A stretch of 64,000 nt of DNA from Sepioteuthis lessoniana (taxonomy: Eukaryota > Mollusca > Cephalopoda > Myopsida > Loliginidae): assembly GCA_963585895.1 (NCBI GenBank), contig OY757921.1, positions 82,984,439 to 83,048,438 of the forward strand, given 5' to 3'. Below the pieces are notes generated by a model. That model was not told the DNA's origin. It made no database searches and worked only from the letters and a program-made list of their open reading frames with translations. Made by a program: the position numbers and the translations under genes. Shown one piece after another: positions 9,724-19,905 of the stretch (position 1 is the first letter of the stretch; every line of letters starts with the position of its first letter).

Positions 9724-11284
9724 GTGGAAATAAGTATAGGACACCCCATTAGATTGTTAATAATTTTCCTCTTACTGTACAAATACAAATTCATCTGAAA
9801 ATTCGTGTGTGGTACCAAGATCCGATGGGTATTAGTCTGCATATTCGTTTTTATAAGAACTTTCCACCAAAAAGTGTTATCAACCAAACTTCGTTTTTGA
9901 GGGTGAAAATAATTATAAGACAGTTTTGAAAATTTGGATATCTGGTTTACTTCAGAATGCCAAAGGAAGAATAAATGCATGCGTAGATTATAAAAAGACT
10001 CTTATGATTTTAAGCCACGTGAATCCTATTTAAACATTTCATAATTGAATACAGTTACAGCAAAATGCCTAGGAACTCCTCCCCTTAATGAAAATGAAAA
10101 AGGGAAAATTTCTGCCGATAAACTGGAAGGAAAATCTATAAGTTTCATTGCAAGAGAAGTGTCGAGGTCACGAACAGCTGTGAGAAATTATCTAAAGGAC
10201 CATGAATTGTATGGCACCAGAAAACGTCCAGGTCGTCCACCTAGAATTAAAAATGCTGCCAGACGACGACTTTTTCGAGAAGCTTCCAAAGGTCAATCAA
10301 GCTCAAGAAATCTGCAAAAATCTCAGAATTTACCCATCACTCCAAGAAGAGTTCATCAACTTCTCCATGAATCGTATAATGAAACAGGAAGACAGGCCCT
10401 GCTTTAACTGCTTAACACAAGAAGATGCGCGTAGATTGGGTAAAGAAAAAAGTAATTTAGAGAAAGGAGAAATGGAAAACTGTGGTGTTTTCTGATGAGA
10501 AAAAGGTTAATTTGGATGGGCCCGACGGCTCCCAGTGCTATTGGCATGATTTAAGAAAGGAGAAACAGCTGTTTTCAAAAAGACTATTTGAAGGATGATC
10601 TGTTATGGCTTGGCGAGCTTTTTCTGCGTCTGGAAAGGCTGATTTAGTAGTGATGGAAGGGGAACAAAACTCTGCTCGATATATCAATGTGTTGAAGAAA
10701 GGTCTTCCCATTTTGTCTAGACACCAATAATGCTATTTTTCAACAGGTCAACGTAGCCATACACACTTCTAAGCTCACGATAGACTGGTTTAAAACAAAA
10801 ATTATTGAAGTTTTGGACTGGCCCTCTAAGTCTCCTGATTTAAACCCGATAGAAAATAAGTGGGGAATTTTGTCAAGAAGAGTATACAAAAATAAACGTC
10901 AATTTGAAGATAGAGAAATTTTAAAATTTTGCATTAAACAGTATTGGAATGAAATTCCCTCTGCAACTCTAAGAAAACTTATTGATTCAATCCAAAACAA
11001 GTGTGATGAAGTATAAAAATTGAAAGGTAATAAATTTAAATATTGAATTTTGTACAGTTTTGCTGTTAAATACAAATTTTCACAACTGTCTTATACTTAT
11101 TTCCACCCTCAAAAACGTATTTTTCTAAAAAAACTTTTTGGGGTGGAAAGTTGTTATAAAATCGAATATGCATACTAATATCCATCGGATCTAGGTACCA
11201 CACCCAATTTTTTTGAGGAATTTGTGCAGTAATAAGAAAATTATTAAGTATTTAATGGGGTGTCTTATACTTATTTCCACCACT
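9724..11284 (+). mobile_element. Tc1-like transposon with long IR/DR ends
   Basis: The two ends are inverted copies of each other over about 200 bp. Within each end a short motif occurs twice: outer copies 'gtggaaataagtata' at 9724-9744 and 11262-11282 (reverse complement), and inner copies at 9902-9924 and 11086-11107. This inverted repeat/direct repeat layout is known from Tc1 relatives such as Sleeping Beauty, where each motif binds transposase. The right end abuts TA repeats, consistent with TA insertion. Its transposase gene is broken. Confidence 0.92.
10065..11016 (+). pseudogene. Tc1-family transposase, frameshifted
   Basis: Cut-and-paste transposase, nuclear. The N-terminus has a homeodomain-like helix-turn-helix (KGKISADKLEGKSISFIARE, then VSRSRTAVRNYL) and a GRPR-like AT-hook (TRKRPGRPPR). 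After frameshifts the catalytic core follows: [15 protein letters not shown] carries the first Asp (codon 10494). The second motif reads QQVNVAIH instead of QQDNA..H, so the second Asp is lost at 10747. The last acidic residue is Glu in SPDLNPIE (10852). Spacing from the second to the third site is 34 residues, as in DD34E enzymes. Frameshifts, an in-frame stop and the missing Asp make it dead. Confidence 0.9.
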
Positions 11285-11285
11285 T

Positions 11286-11310
11286 AATATATATATATAT
11301 ATATATATAG
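11286..11310. repeat. (TA)n microsatellite
   Basis: A short TA run between the Tc1-like element and a small inverted-repeat element. Confidence 0.85.
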
Positions 11311-11316
11311 ACAAAT

Positions 11317-11511
11317 GTCGTTTAATATGTTCTAAGCCTCACTCAGAAAGAAGAACCATTGTTGAATATTTTTGTTATGGCAACACACTACCACTTATGA
11401 TAAAACAAGAAAATAATTCAGATTTCTGTCTAATTTCTGTGTCAATGAGATCCATGCAAAAGTAAATGACAAATCTAAAATCTGGGTGAGGCTTAGATCT
11501 TTTTGAACGAC
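11317..11511. mobile_element. Small mariner-like MITE
   Basis: Inverted ends at 11317-11347 and 11481-11511 share 'gtcgtt' and 'tctaagcctcac' with few mismatches. The roughly 135-bp centre codes for nothing. TA-rich flanks and ends of this type suggest a mariner-derived miniature element. Confidence 0.7.
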
Positions 11512-11534
11512 CCTCATATATATATATATATAAA

Positions 11535-11784
11535 AGTAAAGTTGGCGACTGTAGTCAAAGGCGACCAGAAGGCTCCCTTTTCAATAGATACTACACTGAG
11601 GTATAGGGATGGCGCTACTCCTTTCCTTGGATTGCTCCACTTTACCCTTGATCTGTACCTTATATTACTGAGTGTTAAGCAAGGAGGTATCAAGTACCAT
11701 TTTTAAAGTCTTTGGTATAACGCGACCTGGGATTGAATCTAGGTCTCCCGGACCATTGGCGAACTCTCTACCCACTAAGCCACT
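11535..11784 (-). mobile_element. SINE-3, nearly complete
   Basis: Read on the minus strand it has a tRNA-like head with box A-like 'tggcttagtgggtagag' and box B-like 'gattcaatcccagg'. The body follows ('ggtatcaagtacc' region, 'taacactcagtaatataagg', 'ggctcccttttcaatag' in reverse) with a 3' end near 11535. It is a non-coding SINE probably transcribed by RNA polymerase III. A SINE-3 head on the plus strand can be seen at 35.3 kb. Confidence 0.85.
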
Positions 11785-11799
11785 ATATATATATATATA

Positions 11800-11832
<33 letters not shown>
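11785..11832. repeat. (TA)n(GT)n microsatellite
   Basis: TA dinucleotides followed by about 14 GT dinucleotides, directly after the SINE-3 head. Confidence 0.95.
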
Positions 11833-11835
<3 letters not shown>

Positions 11836-12340
11836 ATTAAGGTCACAAGTTATTGTTTAGACAAATCTGGTTCAAGATCATGATATTTTCCTGTTTTATG
11901 ATCTGATGTTTTTTCTCTAGCTTTCAGGCTAGTTTCCTTGAATCAGGGTCCAATTGATATAGAAATTGTCCAAGCGCTTTCAACCATGTCATTAGTCATC
12001 CTTCCAAATTAATAAAACTAACACCAAACAAACTATCACAACAACCAATTATTCCCCTGAGGACAACCAGTGACATGGCTGAAAGTGCTTAGGTAAAAAA
12101 AATATGGGACACTTTCTCTATCATATTGATCCCAACATATGAAAAATAACAAGAATACTTGAACATCTACTCTTGAAAATCATAAAGAAGAAATATTCCA
12201 TGGTCTTTAACACAACCTGGTTGAATCATATTTATATGTTATTGTAAAATACATCAGATTTACCTACTTAACTCTTCACACACCTAAATTCTAAAACACA
12301 CAAAACACAGACCCACAGACATCGACACTGTAGAAGAAAA
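11833..12340. other. Unassigned sequence
   Basis: Nothing recognised. A phrase resembling 'gacatggctgaaagtgctt' occurs near both 11975 (reversed) and 12075, so a decayed inverted repeat is possible. Confidence 0.35.
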
Positions 12341-12356
12341 TAACAACTACCAGATG

Positions 12357-12755
12357 CTGACCTAAAAACGGCCAGTATCAAACTGCAAAAATCATGGCCT
12401 CTGTGCATAGGCTCCGCACATAGTCTATCCAAAATCCCCAGAAAATTCTCAGTTATAAAAAAAAGGTTTATTTTTCAACCAATCATTTTTTCCACAAGTA
12501 GTATTTTCTGGAGCTGGTGTTTGAAGTTGAGAAGATATAAATAGGCCAAACAGAGGTCACAGGCCAGTTGAATCGCTGGCCGTCCTAAGAGCATCACTCA
12601 ACAACATCGTCCGACCAGATCAAAGCAACCGCTTGTCGTCGAAGAGACACCCCACCGTCAGCCAGCCAGATATTTCATCTGCTTCTTTATTTTATTTATT
12701 CAATAAACAAAATAAAGTAAATCTTCTTGTCAGTTTTATTTTTCTTGCAACCACA
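12357..12755 (+). mobile_element. Probable solo LTR
   Basis: A GC-richer stretch with a TATA box 'gatataaatagg' near 12533 and polyadenylation signals 'caataaac' and 'aataaag' near 12703-12716. That spacing suits an LTR R region. The start at TGACC and the end at CAACCA are tentative: flanks 'gatgc' and 'catgc' match at four of five bases. No internal retroelement genes are present. Confidence 0.45.
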
Positions 12756-12766
12756 TGCTTGTATAT

Positions 12767-12767
<1 letters not shown>

Positions 12768-12809
<42 letters not shown>
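12768..12809. repeat. (TA)n microsatellite
   Basis: About 40 bp of TA. The I/Y-rich open frames on both strands here are artefacts. Confidence 0.95.
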
Positions 12810-12812
<3 letters not shown>

Positions 12813-13628
12813 GTTGGTACAGTGTGAGCCCCAGTGACAAGGCTCAGATAGCTGTGAGTGGACAGAGATTGACAGATGCAAATAGACCAAAATGGAGACA
12901 TATGTAGACAAATATAAGTAAAAAAAATATACTTATTAAACAAGGCTAGATTTAGAGTGCACTCTGTGAGGGTCAAATGCATTAACAATGGCTTGTGAGA
13001 CAAATGTTCTCACTTATGAATTATGATAGATGTAAATAGATAAATAGGTTGATGTAGATATATAGATAAAGAAATGCGTTCAGATGAGAGAGAAAGGAAG
13101 AATATGAGAAAAAAATAGAGAGAGAGGAACGAATAAGCATGCTTTATGTTGCACTTTTGGAGAGATTATCAATAATAATAATCAATTTTTTTTTTTCATA
13201 ATATACTGTCCATTCTTGTAAACCATTGTCCATTCTATGCAATTGAGTTCCTTTCAGCGGTAATTATTTCAGCTATTCATGGTAAGGCCTGACTAATCCA
13301 TAAAAGACTCTTTGGTGGTAAGGGTCACTATCACCTAAGTTGTCTCCATGAAGGAGGGAATACAGTTTAAGATAAAATGAATAATAAATTCTTTCAGATG
13401 ATTTAAAGAACACAGATATTCTACTACATATATATGACTTGTTATGCACTTGTGACAAAGTACAGAATTACAGTCCATCAATTTTGAGGTTCTGTATGAT
13501 ACACAAAGGTGGCAGTACATAAAGAATGGTTGGTTGGTTTTATGCTATGCTAACCCTCACCAAAATTAGTTTAATTTTTATGGTTTCCAATTCTATACAG
13601 TACAAAAATGCATCTTCCAAAACTTATG
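12810..13628. other. Unassigned AT-rich sequence
   Basis: No repeat family recognised apart from a short piece at about 13527-13560 that resembles the Rep-B end ('ggttggttttatg'). No gene. Confidence 0.4.
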
Positions 13629-13948
13629 GCATATCAACTATTGTAGGTTACTTAATGCCAAATCCTCTTTATACATGTATATTAAATATATAGGATTTGG
13701 TTTGGTTTGGTTTTATGTTTTATTAACCATTGTAGGTTACTTAATGCCAAATCCTCTTTATACATGTATATTAAATATATAGGATTTGGTTTGGTTTGGT
13801 TTTATGGTATATTAACCATTGTAGGTTACTTAATGCCAAATACTCTTTATACATGTATATCAAATATATATGATATGTAAACACATTTTGTTGATAACAT
13901 TTTTAAATGAACTGAAGCTCTTTCTTTTGTGCACTGTTAAATGCTTCT
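13629..13948 (+). repeat. Rep-B 5' part with three 89-bp tandem units
   Basis: The unit containing 'ttgtaggttacttaatgcc', 'cctctttatacatgtata' and 'ggtttggtttggttttatg' repeats three times with starts 89 bp apart (taggtta at 13644, 13733 and 13822). It continues into Rep-B internal sequence and is interrupted by the LINE at 13949. The element resumes at 15695. Confidence 0.85.
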
Positions 13949-15694
13949 ATCATCATCATCATCATATCGTGCTGGCAGCACGGATATCCCTGACCCTCTC
14001 TCGCCACTCCTCCCTATCGTTCATCGCCCTAGGTAGGTCTTCAGGACAACAACCTGTATCCTCACATAGCTGCTGAATGTACGTTCGTGCTGGTCGTCCT
14101 GCTTTTGCGCGGCCGTGTGTGGGGATCCATAAGAGTACATCTCTTATGAGTTCATCTCTGCTTCTCCAGCAATGTCCTGCATGTCTGGTTCGCCTAACTT
14201 GAATAGATTTCGTGATAGGGGGCAGGTGGCCGTACAGTTGGTGTCTTGTGGGGTGTTGCTGCCAGGACTTGTTGAGGATTGCACGCAGCATTCTTGTGTA
14301 ATTGCCATCTAGTTTCTTCTCCAGCCGTTTTGTTAGCGACCATGTAGTGCATCCATATAGCAGTATCGATGTGACCGCTGCCTGGAAGAAACTGCGTTTC
14401 ATTTTATCGGTTAGGTCTGATTTCCATATAGTCGATAGCCTATTGATAGCTGTCCATGCTTTCGTTAACCTCGTTTCGATGTCCTTTTCGGTTGATTCGA
14501 CGCTGCTTCCTAGGTACGTGAATTTGTCTACTAGTTTAAGAGGGGTTCCTTCTAGAGTGGAGATGTCCCCCGTTTGGTTATAGCACATATATTCCGTTTT
14601 GTGTGCATTAACATGGAGGCCTATGCTTGCTGCTGCTCGTTCCAGGCTATGCAGAAGTGTTTCGGCTTGGTCAGGTGTATTTGCCAGTATCGCTATGTCA
14701 TCGGCGTAGTCGGCGTCGGTAATTGTTGTTGCGGGATATCTTCTGCTTCTTTTCTTCGTCAGTTCGAAGCCATTCTCTTTGATTTTGTCAATCGATGTTC
14801 TAAGTACGTAGTCTAGACAAATGATAAAGAGATACGGAGCCAGCGTGTCTCCTTGTAGTACTCCTGCTACAATGTCGAAGTATTCTGTGTCTCCATCTGG
14901 TGATCGTACTTTTACTTTAGTGTTTCTATAGAGAATCGTTATTGCCGCTACGGTTTCTTTAGGTATGCCGTACGCTAGTAGGATTTGTTCCATCTTTCCT
15001 CTGTGAATGGAGTCGAAAGCCTTGGTAAAGTCGACAAATATTAATGTCGCTTGTAGGTTCTTTGCCCGTACACCCTCAAGGATTCTGCGGATGGTTAGTA
15101 TTTGTGAGGTCGTAGATCTATTTCTTCGGAAGCCATTTTGGTTTTTTTCTAAGTATGTTGTCGATTTTGGGTTCTATGCGGTTTCGTAGTAGGGCATTGT
15201 AGATTTTGGCAGCTATGGATGTAAGTGTTATGCCTCGGTAGTTTTTGGCTAATCCGAGGTCCCCCTTTTTAGGGAAGGGGAGTATGCATCCCTTCGTCCA
15301 TCTATCTATCGGATTTTGATTGTATACTGCGTTGCAGTGTCGGAGCAGTATGTCGTCGAATTGTCTGGTCTTCCATACTTCCGGGGGAATTTCGTCCAGT
15401 CCTGCAGCTTTCCTATTTTTAATTTTTCTGAGAAACGAGTCGAGTTCTCCTTGTGTGAACGGTCCAAGTTTAATGTCTAATTGTTTGCTAATTATTCTGG
15501 TGATTGGTTCATGCGTTATTTTTGGTGGGTTTCCAAGTAAGTTTTCGAAGTGCTGTTTCCACAGTTTTATTCTTTCTTGTTGGTTTGCTGCTTTAAGTTT
15601 TGCTTTGGCTGTGTTCTTTCTTCTGCTCACTTCGTTTACTCGGTAGAAGATAGACAATCTAGAATTGCCTGGCAAACAATAAACGAAAAAAAAA
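13949..15694 (-). mobile_element. RTE-like LINE, 5'-truncated, young
   Basis: Non-LTR retrotransposon insertion. At its 3' end (left) a (TGA)n tail begins at the stop codon of the protein. A 10-bp duplication 'aaatgcttct' flanks it at 13939-13948 and 15695-15704. The 5' end carries a short inverted LINE segment (about 15645-15686) and then an A run. It lies inside a Rep-B element, so it is younger than that copy. The apurinic-type endonuclease part of the protein is missing through 5' truncation. Confidence 0.93.
13962..15645 (-). pseudogene. LINE reverse transcriptase (RTE-like), one frameshift
   Basis: Encodes the linker and reverse transcriptase of a non-LTR retrotransposon, which copies its RNA at a nicked target. 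Order: linker VNEVSRRKNTAKAKLK; early RT motifs GLDEIPPEVWK and PFPKKGDLGLAKNYRGIT; then, after a frameshift, the FVDFTKAFDSIHR region; GVLQGDTLAPYLF; the catalytic DADYADDIAILANTP; TYLGSSVES; and a C-terminal region with RHAGHCWRSRDELI and ending in MNDREEWRERVRDIRA. An extra base in the T7 run at 15142-15148 (A7 in sense) creates a stop at 15118. Everything else is open. The first dozen residues of the 185-codon frame come from the inverted segment and are not native. Confidence 0.93.
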
Positions 15695-15905
15695 AAATGC
15701 TTCTAAGTGTTGCTAATTATTACTAACAATTCAATTAAACATTACTCATTTGTTTACACACAGTTATATGATCAAAAAGTTCCATTTCAAGCAATTTAGT
15801 TTAGCATTGGTTATTTGTCTGCACTCAGCTTAAATTTTAAACACTTATCTTCCAAAACATTTTCAATAGATAACACTTCATTATCTGTTATTAAATCAAT
15901 CTATT
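15695..15905 (+). repeat. Rep-B, continuation after the LINE
   Basis: Resumes at the duplicated 'aaatgcttct' with 'acaattcaattaaacattac', 'catttgtttacacacagtta' and 'catttcaagcaatttagttt', matching the uninterrupted copy at 23.5-23.7 kb base for base over long runs. Confidence 0.8.
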
Positions 15906-16009
15906 TGAACAACTGATGTGACTATAATAAGTACAACCACTTATGATAATATTATTATTTTTTGATTTTTTGTCACAATTTTTTTATTGTTAATGATTGA
16001 TCTATGTGA

Positions 16010-16740
16010 TTGTTTGTTTGTTTGGATTTTATGGCATATCAGCCATTGTAGGTTATTTAATGCCAAATCAGTTTAGAATAAGAACGTTGTTTAAAAGTCA
16101 GAACAGTTCTATTTCAAGCCATTCAGTTTAGCAAAAGTTTACAGTTTAGTTCTACTCGACCCATACATAGGACCCTATCAGGTACAACCACTCCTGGGCC
16201 AGGGTGGATTGGGAATTGATGGCAATGAAAGGGTACTTCACATTCCCCAAATTCAATTTAACATAACTCAACAAAGTTAAATGGTTCAAAGTATTGCTAT
16301 GTATCACTAACAATTCAGTAAAATATCAGTTGGTTGGTTGGTTATTTGGATTTTAAGGTTTCTCAAATATCAGTCCTTTCTTTATACACAGTTAAAGGAT
16401 CAAACAGTTCTATTTGTAACAATTCAGTTTAGCATAAGTCATTTGTTTTCACTCAGTTTAAATGTCAAACAATTCTATTTGACCCATAGATAGGACCTGA
16501 GCAAGTGCTACCACTCTGGGCCAGGGTGGTTTGGGAATTGATGGCAATGAAGGGGTACCATTACCCAAACTATAGTACTACAGGAGCTTTACCATTAGAT
16601 TGTTTAGTGTCATGTCCAGGACACTCATTGGTGGGGGTTTCTCCCCTATATGTACAAATGCAGTCGGGTTATTCTCTAGCTCCAGCTGACTGAGCTAGTA
16701 CCTGTTTGGGTCCCATTTATGGGTCAAATAGATCTGTTAA
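16010..16740 (+). repeat. Rep-B copy, nearly complete
   Basis: Rep-B is a 0.5-0.9 kb dispersed repeat. One end is 'tttatggcatatcarcc...gtaggttatttaatgcc'. The middle has a variable number of units of roughly 40-50 bp with 'caattcagtttagcataag' and 'caaacagttctattt'. The other end carries a conserved block: 'gggccagggtgg', 'ttgtttagtgtcatgtcc' and 'attctctagctccagctgac'. This copy shows all parts. No protein is encoded. The tail is shared with SINE-2. Confidence 0.85.
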
Positions 16741-16799
16741 AATTTTTTTCTTATTTGATAAGACTACGAGCAAAAAAAAAACAAATAAAAAACAAAAAA

Positions 16800-17065
16800 A
16801 TTCCCCAAAGAATGTATATATGAATGTATAACGAATGCGTTTCCCTCTCCTCTGGAATAAGATAACTCGAGATGGACTGATGTGCTGTTAAAATCAATCA
16901 AGGAATCAATAATATTGTTCATATTCTATTGGACCGTGAAAAAATCTCTTGAGAAACAACTACACAAAAATATGAATATGAATGTACAATGAACATGATT
17001 CCCTAAACTCTAGGCATAAAATAATCGCAGACGAGTTGACATACCATTAAAATTAAACAGAGCTT
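16800..17065 (+). repeat. Repeat G, two diverged tandem units
   Basis: Two units about 165 bp apart share 'tatgaatgtacaa', 'gattccctaaactctaggcataa' type sequence and a 'taccattaaaatcaatcaa' part. A further copy lies at 36430-36545, and a reversed one at 30115-30240. Class unknown. Confidence 0.55.
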
Positions 17066-17867
17066 TTTTGCGCTGTTCCCAGTAGATCACTATTACTATC
17101 TAGTCAGGTTTATTTTTATCAGCTAATTTGGTGTATTTTCTTATCATAGATAGTTTCATTTCTATTATTATTTCCATCACTTCTAAATCTATTTTCATTT
17201 TCTTCTCTTGTTCTTTTGAGATAAACATTTTCCTTTGCTCTTTCTGAGAATTTTTTTCATTTAGAAATCCATGAGGCCTAGGCTAAAATATGGTTATTGC
17301 TTGGATCTCAGATATTATGTGGGGAAAAAAAAAAGAAAAAATTAAACCTTACAAAGAGAGAAAAAAAAATCCTTTAATATTTTAAACTTTCCTTTTCAGT
17401 GCTGACATTTGAAAAAAAAAAAAAAAAAGAAAAGGAATTGTCTTCATGCAACACAGATTCAATCATTAAGGGTATCTTTTTTCTATCTTTATTTTTTCCT
17501 TTCTTTTCTGTTAGCCATTTTCTAGTCATTTCTGAAAATGAGCTTCTTAAAATACGATTTTATAATGTGAAAAAAAAAATTATTCGATAAAAAGAAAAGA
17601 TGACTTCAATAATAACAATTACAGCCATAATAATACTGTGCTGGTGTTAAATTATTACCCTACTTGTTCAATGATAACTACAAGATGGGAAGATGGAGAG
17701 CATAATAATCATCAATATTAACAATTATACTCCCACCACAACCTTCACATAATAATAATAAAAACAAAATCAAAAAGAAAAATAAAGACATTCATCAAAA
17801 TAACATCTTTGAGTAAAAATATTCCATCTCATAAATTTTGATGATTTGTTGGCACCATAAACTGTGT
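17066..17867. other. Unassigned AT-rich sequence with A and T runs
   Basis: Runs of A (for example 17411-17428) and T-rich stretches on both strands, with no family match. The lysine- and phenylalanine-rich open frame at 17399-17590 is a composition artefact. Confidence 0.45.
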
Positions 17868-18149
17868 ATTTACCCAACCCCTCCACTACAAGCAATATTT
17901 GACACAAGGTCAATTTTTAAGTAAAGTACAGTTGGTTAGAATTCAGTTTCTCTTTTCCTGGTTGGCATATTAATGCTAAACAACCCTGTCTCCGAACTAT
18001 TTACACATAGCTGAAGGGAGAACCAATGAAATCATACCTTACCCAAGGATATTAGTACTAAGTGAAAACACAAACAGCTGTGACCAAGATTTGAACTCAG
18101 GTCACTGATTACATTTCCTATGGTGTTAACCGCTACACTAAGTGTTCCT
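17868..18149 (-). mobile_element. SINE-1, full length but old
   Basis: Reverse orientation from 'atttacccaacccctcc' to a decayed head (box B reversed 'gatttgaactc', box A reversed 'gtgttaaccgctacac'). It has more differences than the other copies, so it is an older insertion. No clear duplication remains. Confidence 0.82.
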
Positions 18150-18169
18150 TAGACTGGAAAAATTGGAAA

Positions 18170-18290
18170 TCAGAAGAAGAATCTTGACCCCGAGATTGTT
18201 AAGATCAGCTAGAATGCTCGGAAGAGTTCAGGAGACTAGAAGGGACATGCTGTCACTCAAACTCCTGTGAAAGGCCATCAATTAAAATTG
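18170..18290 (+). mobile_element. LINE remnant (second LINE family)
   Basis: Plus-strand translation gives LLRSARMLG-like and DMLSLKL stretches. They match the C-terminal extension also seen at 39.9-40.3 kb, where the reading is clearer. It is a short, non-functional 3' fragment with a stop codon. Confidence 0.5.
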
Positions 18291-19236
18291 GTCTTTGGTT
18301 TGGTTTTATGGTATATTAACCGTTTTAGGTTATTTAATGCCAAATCCTTTTTATACATATATATTAAATATATATCATCAGTAAATACATTTTGCTAATA
18401 ACATTTTTAAATAAACTACAGCTAATTTTTTTGCATAGTTAAAAGGTTCCAAGTATTGCTGTATTTGTAATAATTTAATATCAGTTATTTGTTTGCACAC
18501 ACAGTTTGTTGGTAATTTCATTTTTAAATGAGTTAAAACTAATTTGTTTGCACACTTGTATTGCTATTGTTTCTAAACAGTTAAATGATTTCAATTATTG
18601 CTCTTTGACATGAAAAATTCTATTCAATATTAATCATTTCATTGCACACAGTGAAGTTGTTACAAGTATTGCTATTTAACACTAATTATTCTATTAAAAA
18701 CCATTCATTTACAAACAGTCAAATGGTTCCAAGTACTGCTATGTTATACCAATAGTTCAATTTAGGCACACGGTTAAAGCGTTTCAAGTTTTGCTATTTA
18801 ACACTAATAATTCTATTCAACATTACTCATTCATTTGCCCACAGTTAAATGGTTCCCAGTATTGCTATCATTATTGCTATTGTCAGCATATGCATCACCA
18901 ACAATTCAATTAAACATCAGTCATTTGTTTACACAATGTTGAATGACCAAACAGTTCTATTTCTAAGAATTCAATATAGCATTAGTCATATGTTTGCACA
19001 TGGCTAAAATAACAAACAGTTCTATTTGATCCACAGATAGGAGCCTATCAGGTGCTACCACCCTGGGTCAGAATGGACCTGGGAGCGATGGCAATGAGGG
19101 GGTACTTTACATTCCTCAAAACTCCAGTATTACTGGAGTATCAATATCAGATTGTTTAGTGTCATATGTTGGACACTCGTTGGTGGGGGAGTCTTACCTC
19201 TCTGCAGAGATGCAGTCAGTGTATTCTACAGCCCTA
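18291..19236 (+). repeat. Rep-B copy, long
   Basis: Complete Rep-B with an expanded middle: 'cacagttaaatggttcc' and 'aagtattgct' units repeat many times between 18420 and 18960. It ends in the conserved block 'gtcatatgttggacactcg' and 'attctacagccctagctg'. Confidence 0.82.
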
Positions 19237-19378
19237 GCTGTAACAAAAAGAAAAGCATTTTTCATCTCATAGACTTTGCCATTTCCGCAGACTATAAAAG
19301 AAAGAGAAATGATAAATAGATACTTAGATCTCGCCAGGTAGTTGATAACAGTGGAAGTTGGATGTGTCAGTGATATCC

Positions 19379-19668
19379 ATATTTACCAACCCCTCCGCTT
19401 GGGTAGGATATGACACAAAATCAATTTTTAAGTGGAGTTTAACAGGTTTGAATTCAGAGTTTTCCTTCTCCTAGACTAGTTGCCTTACCAAGGCTGAAGA
19501 AATCAGTCTGTCCTACTATTTACCCATAGCTGGAGGGAGAATAATTGGATTCATACCTTTCCCAAGGGTATTAGTGCTATGTGAAATGCAATCAGCCTCA
19601 TCCAGAATGTGAACTCGTATCACTGTGTCCATTCCCTATGACGATAACCATTACACCATGGGCACCTC
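19379..19668 (-). mobile_element. SINE-1, full length, with target-site duplication
   Basis: A reverse copy from 'atttaccaacccctccgc' to the head 'ggcacctc'. 'cagtgatatc' flanks it at 19368-19377 and 19669-19678. Box B reversed reads 'atgtgaactcg'. Confidence 0.92.
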
Positions 19669-19771
19669 CAGTGATATCAACTGTCATTGGAACTCTGAGA
19701 ACAATGATAGGCTATTAAATTTATCTTCTTCGTTGCCCTCCTCATTATCAGGTCATTGTTAAAGTTTCATA

Positions 19772-19905
19772 TACAGTGTAACCTGGATATAAGAGAGGTT
19801 TCTCTGGTCCCCAATTAGAGCCTGTATATAAAATAGACCAAACCCGGATATAAGAGACTTCTTCTCCGGTCCCGACAACTCTCTTATATTCAAATCTTGT
19901 TTTCA
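19772..19905 (+). mobile_element. Possible pogo/Tigger-type terminus
   Basis: 'cagtgtaacctggatataag' resembles the terminal repeat of pogo-group transposons (a CAGT start and an 'acctcgatataa'-like core). A second similar stretch, 'aacccggatataagagac', follows 60 bp later. No matching right end or transposase was found, so this is a truncated or decayed piece. Confidence 0.4.

Noticed and set aside
14302-14816. Plus-strand frames of 80-93 codons overlapping the LINE
   Set aside because: Antisense to the reverse transcriptase gene, which explains the open reading.
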